A stretch of DNA of 14,159 bases from Opitutia bacterium (lineage in GTDB: Bacteria > Verrucomicrobiota > Verrucomicrobiia > Opitutales > UBA953), in contig CANHHS010000028.1 of the NCBI GenBank assembly GCA_947460445.1, forward strand, positions 1 through 14,159. The letters run 5' to 3'. The notes under the pieces were generated by a model. That model saw only the letters and a list, made by a program, of their open reading frames with translations, was not told where the DNA came from and made no database searches. Numbering within the stretch: the stretch's first letter is position 1; every line of letters begins with the position of its first letter. Of the stretch, positions 1-6,251 are shown in pieces. The position numbers and the translations under genes are program-made.

Positions 1-1
1 C

Positions 2-31
2 GTTGATGCCATTGGCGAAGACGGCGAGTAA
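2..31 (+). CDS. C-terminal end of an upstream gene (partial)
   Basis: An open frame enters from the left edge and ends at a TAA at 29-31, giving the acidic tail VDAIGEDGE. Its codons fit the style of the neighbouring genes, and a terminator follows 26 bases later, which supports a real gene end. A second frame (from position 3, stop at 48-50) is also open and would end ...KRFIFQ, so the reading frame is not certain. Too little is visible to name the product. Confidence 0.4.
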   Translation, partial: VDAIGEDGE

Positions 32-57
32 AAGATTTATTTTTCAGTAAGTCTCGC

Positions 58-83
58 ACCCCGGTTCGCCGGGGTTATTTTTT
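58..83 (+). terminator. Rho-independent terminator directly before the osmC-like gene
   Basis: ACCCCGG (58-64) pairs perfectly with CCGGGGT (69-75) around a TTCG tetraloop, a very stable 7-bp stem. It is followed by TATTTTTT (76-83). This is a textbook intrinsic terminator for the gene ending at 31 (or 50). It ends only 4 bases before the ATG of the next gene, so that gene cannot have an ordinary leader if it is transcribed from its own promoter. Confidence 0.85.
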
Positions 84-87
84 GTCT

Positions 88-498
88 ATGTCTATCCGCA
101 TCGACTGTGAATACCTTGGCGATCTTCGCGTGCGCGCTGTTCATGCTCCATCTGGCACTGTATTACACACGGATGCTCCCGTGGATAATCACGGCAAAGG
201 TGAATCTTTTTCGCCGACCGATTTAGCGGCCACTGCACTGACGACCTGTATGGCCACCATTATGGCTATTCAGGGACGTACCCTCGGCATCGAACTTCGC
301 GGCATGCGCCTTTCCGTTGAGAAGCACATGACTGTTCAGCCCCCACGGCGTATCGCCCGCCTCGTGCTTCGTATCGATATGCCTGCGGGCGTCCCCGAGG
401 ACGCGCGCCTCAAGCTCGAGCGTGCCGCCGCCGCGTGTCCAGTGCACCACTCATTGCACCCGGAGATTATTACCGAGGTCAGTTGGAGCTGGGCTTAA
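88..498 (+). CDS. OsmC/Ohr-family peroxide-related protein
   Basis: A 136-residue protein of the usual size for the OsmC/Ohr fold, a family of cytoplasmic thiol-dependent hydroperoxide reductases that work as dimers. The two family cysteines are visible: Cys54 in TALTTCMATIM, at the start of the long central helix, and Cys117 in AAAACPVHHSL near the C-terminus. The preceding FSPTDL stretch is also typical. The N-terminal half is beta-rich, as expected. ATG at 88 is preferred; an in-frame TTG at 82 would add only two residues. The start lies 4 bases after a terminator U-tract and has no clear ribosome binding site, so it may be expressed by read-through or as a nearly leaderless message. It converges on the GH2 gene with 2 bases between stop codons. 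The sequence resembles the YhfA/OsmC-like branch more than classical Ohr, so the substrate is uncertain. Confidence 0.85.
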   Translation: MSIRIDCEYLGDLRVRAVHAPSGTVLHTDAPVDNHGKGESFSPTDLAATALTTCMATIMAIQGRTLGIELRGMRLSVEKHMTVQPPRRIARLVLRIDMPAGVPEDARLKLERAAAACPVHHSLHPEIITEVSWSWA

Positions 499-500
499 TT

Positions 501-3377
501 TCAGCGAGAGGTGAATTGAATCTGCGCCGACGGGAGAGATGTAGAAGTCACACGCAGTGTTGTGACGCCGGCCTGTTTCGCCCGCACGATGGCCAGGCAC
601 TTTCCGCCGAAGGCTCTGCGTTCAGGTACGGAGAACGTTGTCAGGTCGGTCGCGTCGCCGTTATCGACCGCAACAATGTCTCCACCTTCCACAGTGAACT
701 TTAGGTTGTCCACTGCCGTTGGCACGACGCGACCCTGTGCATCGACCACCTCGACAGTCAAGTAGGCGAGGTCGAGATTGTCGGCGCGTATGTCAGTGCG
801 GTCGAGCGTGAGCCGGAGCGAAGCGGCCGCACCAGTGGTCTCGCGACGTCCCTCAGCCCACAACTTGCCGTTCTTCGTGACAATCACCTTGAGCTCACCG
901 GGTGCGTAGCGCACATCGTTCCAGACGAGACGGTGCTCGCCCTTCGAGCGGTCGCGGATGCCAAGCGACTTACCATTAAGGAAGAGCTCGCCGCGGTCAC
1001 CGCTGGTGTAGACATGCACGGGCGTTACCTGGCCTTCGCGCCCCGCCCAGTTCCAGTGCGGGAGAATGTGGGCCATTGGCAGTTCGTCACGCCAGCGCGC
1101 TTGGTAGAGGTAGTAGCGGTCTTTGGGGAAGCCACAGAGATCGATGATGCCAAAGTACGAACTGCGCGAGGGGGCACGGTTGCCAAGGCGACGGAGTTCC
1201 GCCATCGCGCGCTCGCGCTCCGCCGGGTCGCGGAAGTTGAGCGCATTCGTCGTGTCTTGATTGTAGGGCGTGGGCTCTCCGAGGTAGTCAAAGCCCGTCC
1301 AGACGAACTCACCCGCCACGGAGGCATCGCGGTCCATCAGGTCGAACTCGAGGTCTGGTTTGGCTGCCCATCCAGGAGCATAGAGGTCGTAAGAGCTGAC
1401 CTGAAACTCAAAGAAGCCCTGACCTTTATTGTCACTTACAGGGAAGTAATACTTGTCGCGCGAACTCACGCAGGAAGATGTTTCGCTCCCGAGGCGCGTT
1501 TTACTCGGCATGAGTTTCGCGGCCTCCGAGAAGATGTCGCGGCTGCGCCAAGGGTAGTTCAATCCAACGACATCGAGCGTAGCGGCAAAGCCGTTACGCA
1601 CGGACCCAAGGTTATTCATGCCGGCGGTGACAGGTCGGGTGTCATCATGTAGACGCACGAGTCGGCGCAGCTCAGCACTGACAGCATGCCCTGCCTTGCT
1701 GCCCTGCTCTTCAATTTCATTGCCTGTACTCCAGATGACAACCGAGGCATGGTTGCGGTCGCGGCGGATAAAGGCAGCGACATCTCGTTGGTGCCACGCA
1801 GCGTAGTCGCGGTGATAGTCGTTAGGCTTCTTGGCGATGGTCCACGCGTCAAAGAGCTCGTCCATGACCACGAGTCCCTGTGCGTCGCACGCCTTAAGTA
1901 GTTCGGGCGAGGGCGGGTTGTGTGCGGTGCGAATCGCGTTACAGCCCATCTCCTTCAAGATACGAATCTGGCGTTGGATGGCAGCAGGGTAGGCGGCCGC
2001 GCCGAGGGGGCCTTGGTCGTGGTGAAGGCACACACCATTAAGTTTCACCACGCGTCCGTTCAGTAGGAACCCGCGTGCAGAATCCCATTGTGCGTCACGG
2101 ATACCGAAAAGGATGCGCTCCGAGTCTACAATTTTTCCCCCGATCGAAACGTTTACTTCGACGGTATGCAGGAAAGGGTCGGTGATATCCCAGCGCCGGG
2201 GCTTCGCGACAATGAGTTCGCCCGTGTGTGCGCCATCGGTGCCTTTAACTAAACGAACGGTGCTAAGCTCGGTCGAGCCAGCGAGTAGCCGTACGGAGAC
2301 GGTTGCGCTCGTTGCGCCCGAGCCTTCGACCTCTGCGCTGATGCGAAGCACGGCTTGCTCCGCCTCCGCACGCGTGGCGCGAATGAACGTGCCATCTTTC
2401 GCTAGATGTGTCGGTGCGGCGCGCACGAGGCGCACATCACGGTAAAGTCCTCCGCCTGGGTACCAGCGCGAAGACTTCGGCGGATTGTCGAGTCGCACGG
2501 CGACGACGTCGGTGCCGTCGCAACGAGCGAATGGTGTGATGTCGACGCGAAACGAGGCATAACCATAAGCCCACTCGCCTGCCTTTTGTCCATTGATGTA
2601 GATGGTCGGGTGCGACATCGCGCCGTCGAAATCCAGGTAAAGTTTTCGGCCACGGTCCGCCGCACTGAGATCCTTGAGTGTCGTACGATACCAACCAATG
2701 CCGGCCCAAGGTAGCTTCCCGGTCTCGTTTTCGAGATCCATGCGGAAGGGACCCTCGACGCCCCAGTCGTGAGGCACCGTCACCGCGCGCCAGCCAGCAT
2801 CATCGAAGTTAGACTCGGAAGGCGTTCGACCCGTCTGCGCCGATGTCTTCCCTGGACGTAGCGGGTTGCTGGCTGCATCGAGCAAGCGCACCTCACGTGC
2901 ACCAGCCCAAACTCCCGCAGGGGTTGCGGTCAACGTGAGACGGACGAATCGTCCCGTGCCGCGTGTTGCGATACGGAGGCGATCTACGTCTTTCGCGGAG
3001 GCTTCGCCTGCGAGCGTCCAGCGTGCACCATCATTCGACAGCTCAACTCTAACGGCCCATGCACCGCCACGTTCGAAGCTGATCTCCACCGCGCTCGGTG
3101 ATGACGGCTGGGGTAACTCCGCCTGAATCCATTGGCCACCACCAGGTCTATCGGCACACCAGCGCGTCTCGTTGTCGCCGTCGAAGGCTCGCGAGGCCGT
3201 GTTGCCTTTGTCGGCTTCCTCGGAGCTCGCTGCGATGGGTGCATCGATTGCGCCGGGCTCGGCGAGCCGGGAACCGTCAGGCATCAGCCCGAAGCGCGCG
3301 AAGCGCCAATCACGCAGGGGGGACGTCTCGACGGCAGACAGCGACGCAGCGAGGAGTAGCAAACAGAAGGGGCGCAT
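501..3377 (-). CDS. Secreted GH2 beta-galactosidase-like enzyme with F5/8 type C domain
   Basis: A 958-residue glycoside hydrolase family 2 protein. Residues 1-16 form a signal peptide (MRPFCLLLLAASLSA), so it is exported. A discoidin-like (F5/8 C, CBM32-type) module lies at about 45-168, between the first strand of the GH2 N-terminal region and the rest of the sugar-binding jelly roll (about 195-320). An immunoglobulin-like domain (325-430), the TIM barrel (435-740), a DUF4982-like domain (765-845) and a C-terminal Ig/invasin-like domain (850-958) follow. The proposed acid/base is Glu554 in STGNEIEEQ and the nucleophile Glu632 in RLGSETSS. Landmarks such as VPHDWGVEGPF, RWYPGGGLYRDV, NGVCLHHD and IRTAHNPPS are intact. 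It probably releases terminal beta-galactosides or related sugars from polysaccharides or glycans. Start ATG 3377 is chosen for the signal peptide; it lies inside a strong hairpin. Sampled stretches look more G+C-rich than the secretion genes. The exact sugar cannot be read from the sequence. Confidence 0.9.
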   Translation of the reverse strand: MRPFCLLLLAASLSAVETSPLRDWRFARFGLMPDGSRLAEPGAIDAPIAASSEEADKGNTASRAFDGDNETRWCADRPGGGQWIQAELPQPSSPSAVEISFERGGAWAVRVELSNDGARWTLAGEASAKDVDRLRIATRGTGRFVRLTLTATPAGVWAGAREVRLLDAASNPLRPGKTSAQTGRTPSESNFDDAGWRAVTVPHDWGVEGPFRMDLENETGKLPWAGIGWYRTTLKDLSAADRGRKLYLDFDGAMSHPTIYINGQKAGEWAYGYASFRVDITPFARCDGTDVVAVRLDNPPKSSRWYPGGGLYRDVRLVRAAPTHLAKDGTFIRATRAEAEQAVLRISAEVEGSGATSATVSVRLLAGSTELSTVRLVKGTDGAHTGELIVAKPRRWDITDPFLHTVEVNVSIGGKIVDSERILFGIRDAQWDSARGFLLNGRVVKLNGVCLHHDQGPLGAAAYPAAIQRQIRILKEMGCNAIRTAHNPPSPELLKACDAQGLVVMDELFDAWTIAKKPNDYHRDYAAWHQRDVAAFIRRDRNHASVVIWSTGNEIEEQGSKAGHAVSAELRRLVRLHDDTRPVTAGMNNLGSVRNGFAATLDVVGLNYPWRSRDIFSEAAKLMPSKTRLGSETSSCVSSRDKYYFPVSDNKGQGFFEFQVSSYDLYAPGWAAKPDLEFDLMDRDASVAGEFVWTGFDYLGEPTPYNQDTTNALNFRDPAERERAMAELRRLGNRAPSRSSYFGIIDLCGFPKDRYYLYQARWRDELPMAHILPHWNWAGREGQVTPVHVYTSGDRGELFLNGKSLGIRDRSKGEHRLVWNDVRYAPGELKVIVTKNGKLWAEGRRETTGAAASLRLTLDRTDIRADNLDLAYLTVEVVDAQGRVVPTAVDNLKFTVEGGDIVAVDNGDATDLTTFSVPERRAFGGKCLAIVRAKQAGVTTLRVTSTSLPSAQIQFTSR

Positions 3378-3401
3378 GGCAGTAAACTGCCAGCGCCCCT
3401 T
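3367..3401. promoter_or_regulatory. Long hairpin covering the GH2 start codon
   Basis: On the + strand AAGGGGCGC (3367-3375) pairs with GCGCCCCTT (3393-3401), and TGGCAGT (3377-3383) pairs with ACTGCCA (3386-3392). One unpaired A (3376) interrupts one side and the central loop is AA. This is a 16-bp stem. In the GH2 message the same stem contains the AUG (3377-3375) and the only G-rich leader stretch (AAGGGG). On the + strand it is followed by a short T run (3400-3403), so it could also stop antisense transcription coming from osmC. The symmetry is certain; the function is inferred. Confidence 0.6.
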
Positions 3402-3427
3402 TTCGGCCTCAAGGCCTTAAGTAGAAA

Positions 3428-4096
3428 TCAGTGCGAGCAGCCGCAGGACCCATGTCCGCAGGAGCCGTCTTCACTGGTCGCTTTGCCGTGACCGCCGCAG
3501 CAACCTTCGTCGGTCGCTGATTTTGTTTCACCCGTTGAGCAACCGCAGCCACCGCCACCGTTGCCACCGCAGCAACCTTCGTCGGCTTGAGATTTAGATT
3601 CGCCGCTCGAGCAACCACCACCGCAGCAACCGCTGGACTCTTGGTGAGGGTGTCCGTGGGCTAGTTCAGTCGGTGTTGCTGGGCGCACTTCGACAACTTT
3701 GACGGCAAAGTGAAGAGTCTTTCCGGCGAGCTCGTGGTTACCATCGAGCACAATTTCGTCGGGCTTAACTTCTTTAACCGTGAGAACGCGTAACCCCGCA
3801 TTGGTTTCAGCATGGAAGCGCATTCCGACCTGTACCGTATTTCCGCCCATACGTTCTGCGGGAACATTCATGATTAGACGTTCGTCAAATTCGCCGTAAC
3901 CTTCGGCTGGTGGCACAGCGACTTTCTTTTCGTCGCCGGCGGCCAGTCCCTCGAGAGCTTTCTCGAGGCCTGGGATGATATTACGTCCACCGTGGAGGTA
4001 GGCGAGGGGTGCCCCGCGGGAAGCGTCGAGCACGGCACCTGTTTCGTCCGTGAGGGTGTAGTCGAAAGAGACAATATGGTCCTTGGCGATGCGCAT
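3428..4096 (-). CDS. slyD: FKBP-type peptidyl-prolyl isomerase, SlyD-like, with Cys/His-rich tail
   Basis: A 222-residue cytoplasmic prolyl cis-trans isomerase and chaperone. The FKBP fold covers about 1-72 and 125-140 (IVSFDYTLTDETG, YLHGGRNIIPGLEKAL, VPPAEGYGEFD). The 'insert-in-flap' chaperone domain typical of SlyD lies between, at about 73-125 (MRFHAETN...ELAGKTLHF). Residues 147-222 form a metal-binding tail with 12 cysteines and 6 histidines, containing three CCGG motifs and a 24-residue tandem repeat. In E. coli SlyD a similar tail binds nickel and helps hydrogenase maturation; here a metal storage or delivery role is inferred, and no hydrogenase gene is in view. ATG 4096 gives the normal SlyD start (MRIAKDHIV); an in-frame TTG at 4141 would add 15 residues unlike the family. 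It lies 101 bases downstream of rmuC and 50 upstream of the GH2 start. Confidence 0.92.
   Translation of the reverse strand: MRIAKDHIVSFDYTLTDETGAVLDASRGAPLAYLHGGRNIIPGLEKALEGLAAGDEKKVAVPPAEGYGEFDERLIMNVPAERMGGNTVQVGMRFHAETNAGLRVLTVKEVKPDEIVLDGNHELAGKTLHFAVKVVEVRPATPTELAHGHPHQESSGCCGGGCSSGESKSQADEGCCGGNGGGGCGCSTGETKSATDEGCCGGHGKATSEDGSCGHGSCGCSH
3495..3585 (-). repeat. In-frame 72-base repeat in the slyD tail
   Basis: The 19-base segment CCGCAGCAACCTTCGTCGG occurs at 3495-3513 and again at 3567-3585, exactly 72 bases apart. This matches a 24-residue protein repeat: ESKSQADEGCCGG (166-178) and ETKSATDEGCCGG (190-202). A related CCGCAGCAACC copy at 3621-3631 encodes the first CCGG motif. The copies have diverged between the motifs, so this is an old duplication, possibly still able to vary in length. 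Confidence 0.8.
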
Positions 4097-4197
4097 CGTT
4101 GTATGGGTAATTAAAAGTGAGAGGACTTTGGTTTCTCGCAAGCGGTAATGACAATCTAAGTTAAACCACTTTAAAGGGGACTAATTTAGCCGAGAAA

Positions 4198-5505
4198 TTA
4201 TGAATCTTTTCGGCGCAGATCGCGCATCGGTTCAATCGGTAAAATCTCCCCGGGGAGAGCTTTTGAAGGCTTAACGCCCAGTCGCCCAAGCTCTTCGCCT
4301 TTCGGACGCACCTTGAGCTCGAAGCTACCAAAGGCGTCATTCAGGCCTTCGACAGCGTTATTCATGTTTTTACGAGCACCCGCTAAGTGTTCTGCAAAAT
4401 CAGCCACGCGCTTATAAAGCTCCGTTGCCGTATCCGCAATTTCTTGAACTTGTGCTGCTTGGGCGTGTTGCTGCCAGGTAAGATTAATTGCACCAAGAAA
4501 ACCAATGAGCGTCGCAGGGGTGGCGAGCAGGATGCCTTGTTTGCCTGCATCAATCACCAGGTCATTATCCGCTTCAAGGGCCGTGCTTAAAAGTGATTCC
4601 GCTGGCAGGAAGAGAATGACCTTGTCGAAGGCTACGAGTTTTTGTTCGCGGCCAACAACGGTCGGATAGTCCTTGGCAGCGAGCGCCTTGATGGTGGCGC
4701 GAAGTTTCTGGGCGTGATCGCGTAGAATTTCGGTACGGTTGGTTGAGCTGGGGCTGATGATGGCTGCGTCTAATTCTGGAACTTTTGAATCAATGATCAC
4801 GCAGCGGTTGCCGGGGAGGCGTACGACCAAGTCAGGACGTTTGTCTTCCGAAGAGACTTGTTCTGTAAAGTCGCAGTGCGGGCTCATCCCGGCAGCTTCG
4901 ACCACACGACGTAAGGTTTGCTCACCCCAGCGACCGCGGTGCGAAGAGGACTTGAGGACTGCCGTAAAGTCACCGGTCTGCGTCGCTAGAGTCTCGGTCG
5001 CCTTGCTGAGATTTTCCATGCGCTCACGTACGCCCGCAAGGGCATCGTCCTGAAGTTTCATGCTTCCCTGAAGCGTTGTGCGGTAGTCAGCTAAAGTTGT
5101 TCTTACTTGTGCGAGTAGCGGTTCGACGCGTGCGGTGACTTCTTTCGTCACATCAGGAGTCATGGCCCTTAAGATGTCTTGGCTCTGCTTTGCAAACGAG
5201 TCGCGGAGCGCAGCGAGATCTTCAGATCGGCGCTGATCAACTTTTGCTAATTCAACCTTATGGCGCTCTTCGGCATTCGTGAGTGCTTCGCGGATGGATT
5301 TACTCTCGGCACTCGCTGCGGCTGCACGCTGCGACGCTTCAGAGTGTGCCGCCCGGGCTGAATCTAATGCAGCTTTCGCTTCACTGAGCTGACGCTGGAG
5401 TTCAGTAACGATGGCTTGAGCGGCCCCGTCTCCTTGAGGTTTGCGAATAAACCAAGCAACGCCGAAGGCGAGAGCGCCGACCAAGAGTGAGATGAAGATT
5501 TCCAC
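4198..5505 (-). CDS. rmuC: RmuC-family DNA recombination protein
   Basis: A 435-residue RmuC-like protein, close to the usual family length. Residues 2-20 are a hydrophobic membrane anchor (IFISLLVGALAFGVAWFI). A long Ala/Glu/Gln-rich coiled coil runs from about 28 to 180. The conserved core follows at 185-400, with RGRWGEQTLRRVVEAAGM (190-207), PDLVVRLPG (224-232), VIIDSKVP (236-243) and LFLPAESLL (298-306). Asp225, Asp239 and Lys241 fit the PD-(D/E)xK nuclease-like pattern proposed for the family. RmuC limits DNA rearrangement at inverted repeats in E. coli; its biochemistry is poorly known. The start is GTG 5505, chosen because it places the anchor at the very N-terminus. No Shine-Dalgarno sequence is visible. 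The unknown gene ends 60 bases upstream. Confidence 0.92.
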   Translation of the reverse strand: MEIFISLLVGALAFGVAWFIRKPQGDGAAQAIVTELQRQLSEAKAALDSARAAHSEASQRAAAASAESKSIREALTNAEERHKVELAKVDQRRSEDLAALRDSFAKQSQDILRAMTPDVTKEVTARVEPLLAQVRTTLADYRTTLQGSMKLQDDALAGVRERMENLSKATETLATQTGDFTAVLKSSSHRGRWGEQTLRRVVEAAGMSPHCDFTEQVSSEDKRPDLVVRLPGNRCVIIDSKVPELDAAIISPSSTNRTEILRDHAQKLRATIKALAAKDYPTVVGREQKLVAFDKVILFLPAESLLSTALEADNDLVIDAGKQGILLATPATLIGFLGAINLTWQQHAQAAQVQEIADTATELYKRVADFAEHLAGARKNMNNAVEGLNDAFGSFELKVRPKGEELGRLGVKPSKALPGEILPIEPMRDLRRKDS

Positions 5506-5565
5506 AAGAATATAGAAGTACGAAGAACGACTTTAGCAGGCGAGCCAAACTAGCCAACAGCAAGT

Positions 5566-6093
5566 TTACCGAGGGTCGGCTTCAATAGCCTTCGCATTGC
5601 CAACAATCCAAGCAGCGACGTAAGCTGAAGAAGCCATGACCCCGTCCGGCTCTTCGCAGGGCTTTCCGCGTAGCCCAACGAGCAGTCCGATGTGGATGGC
5701 TTGTGCAACGGCAATGCGTGCAGGGGTTGCGTGTCGTTCAAGCCACGGATCTGTTTTTTGGACGACGTTTACAGGGATGTGACCAAAGACTGCTTTGCCG
5801 GTGAGCCAGGCCTGGGTGCCGGCATAGACAAGATCGCGATCACCTAAGTCTAGGTGGAGCGTAAATTCGTCGCCGGATAGTCCGGCAACAAGTTGACGGT
5901 CGACTTCTTGAGCTAAGAGCCGCGCTTTGCGTTCAGCTGGGCTGAGTAGGCCAAATTCCATTTCTGGGTTTAAGGCATCGGTGTCCCCGAGGTGCTCGAG
6001 GGCATAGTTTTGCCACTTCATGAGCCACGACTTCCAGGCGCGCGATGTGCGAGGCGGGGGAGGCCCAATCCATTTAGGTATATCATCACGCAT
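5566..6093 (-). CDS. Hypothetical protein, 175 residues
   Basis: I do not recognise this protein. From ATG 6093 it is 175 residues, with no signal peptide and no clear membrane span. It begins with a Pro-rich stretch (WIGPPPPRTSRAWKSW), followed by a Trp-containing helix (20-35) and a charged helix SPAERKARLLAQEVDRQL (51-68). A mixed region follows (LHLDLGDRDLVYAGTQAWL), then the motif FGHIPVNVVQKTDPWLERH (103-121). The C-terminal half is Ala-rich and hydrophobic (IAVAQAIHIGLLVGLRG, VMASSAYVAAWIVGNAKAI), suggesting a helical bundle. Codon style matches its neighbours and the frame is long, so it is very likely a real gene. An in-frame ATG at 6141, one base from the palindrome at 6143-6160, and a TTG at 6210 are alternative starts; 6093 is preferred because the residues before it look like translated leader. 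It is first in the minus-strand group that leads into rmuC. Confidence 0.75.
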   Translation of the reverse strand: MRDDIPKWIGPPPPRTSRAWKSWLMKWQNYALEHLGDTDALNPEMEFGLLSPAERKARLLAQEVDRQLVAGLSGDEFTLHLDLGDRDLVYAGTQAWLTGKAVFGHIPVNVVQKTDPWLERHATPARIAVAQAIHIGLLVGLRGKPCEEPDGVMASSAYVAAWIVGNAKAIEADPR

Positions 6094-6142
6094 AGCGGAG
6101 TGGGTTATAAATAAAGAGGCAGAAGGCTGCGGACAAGCCATA

Positions 6143-6160
6143 AGTGAACACCTGTTCACT
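6143..6160. promoter_or_regulatory. Perfect 18-bp palindrome, candidate operator
   Basis: AGTGAACACCTGTTCACT consists of two perfect 8-base arms (AGTGAACA / TGTTCACT) around CC, in the only divergent intergenic region of the window. TATATA (6160-6165) touches its right end. Size and symmetry fit a dimeric repressor site such as those of TetR-family regulators. It also contains GAAC-N4-GTTC, the core spacing of the Bacillus-type LexA box. The reported verrucomicrobial LexA box, TGTTC-N4-GAACA, has the half-sites in the opposite arrangement. No regulator gene is in the window and no convincing -35 element was found on either strand. Confidence 0.6.
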
Positions 6161-6195
6161 ATATAGGCCTGGAGCCCCTTCAACCCCGTTCCTTG

Positions 6196-6249
6196 GAAAA
6201 AGTCGGTCAAACTAAGTGTTTTTTGGCATTTTTACTGAACGACTTTTTC
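6196..6249 (+). repeat. 10-bp inverted repeat in the gspD leader
   Basis: GAAAAAGTCG (6196-6205) is perfectly complementary to CGACTTTTTC (6240-6249). The arms enclose 34 bases and the right arm ends 2 bases before the gspD ATG at 6252. In RNA it could close a stem next to the start codon. No Shine-Dalgarno sequence is visible there. The stem is A/U-rich with a long loop, so it may not be significant. Confidence 0.4.
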
Positions 6250-6251
6250 GA

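Noticed and set aside
435..704. 89-codon + strand frame spanning the osmC/GH2 junction
   Set aside because: It overlaps the end of osmC out of frame and the C-terminal GH2 domain antisense, with no supporting feature.
933..1652. 239-codon open frame on the + strand inside the GH2 gene
   Set aside because: It lies fully antisense to a well-supported catalytic domain. Its translation has no recognisable motif and reflects the high G+C of the region.
2113..2714. Several 90-110 codon frames on both strands within the GH2 gene
   Set aside because: They are shadow frames rich in Arg/Ser with no family features or start signals, and they overlap the GH2 jelly roll and Ig domains.
3405..3418. GGCCT-CA-AGGCC mini-hairpin after the slyD stop
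   Set aside because: The stem is 5 bp at most with no T run after it on the slyD strand; not convincing as a terminator on its own.
6143..6160. Reading the palindrome as a verrucomicrobial LexA box
   Set aside because: The motif reported for the phylum is TGTTC-N4-GAACA; here the half-sites are in the opposite order with a 2-base centre, so it does not match.
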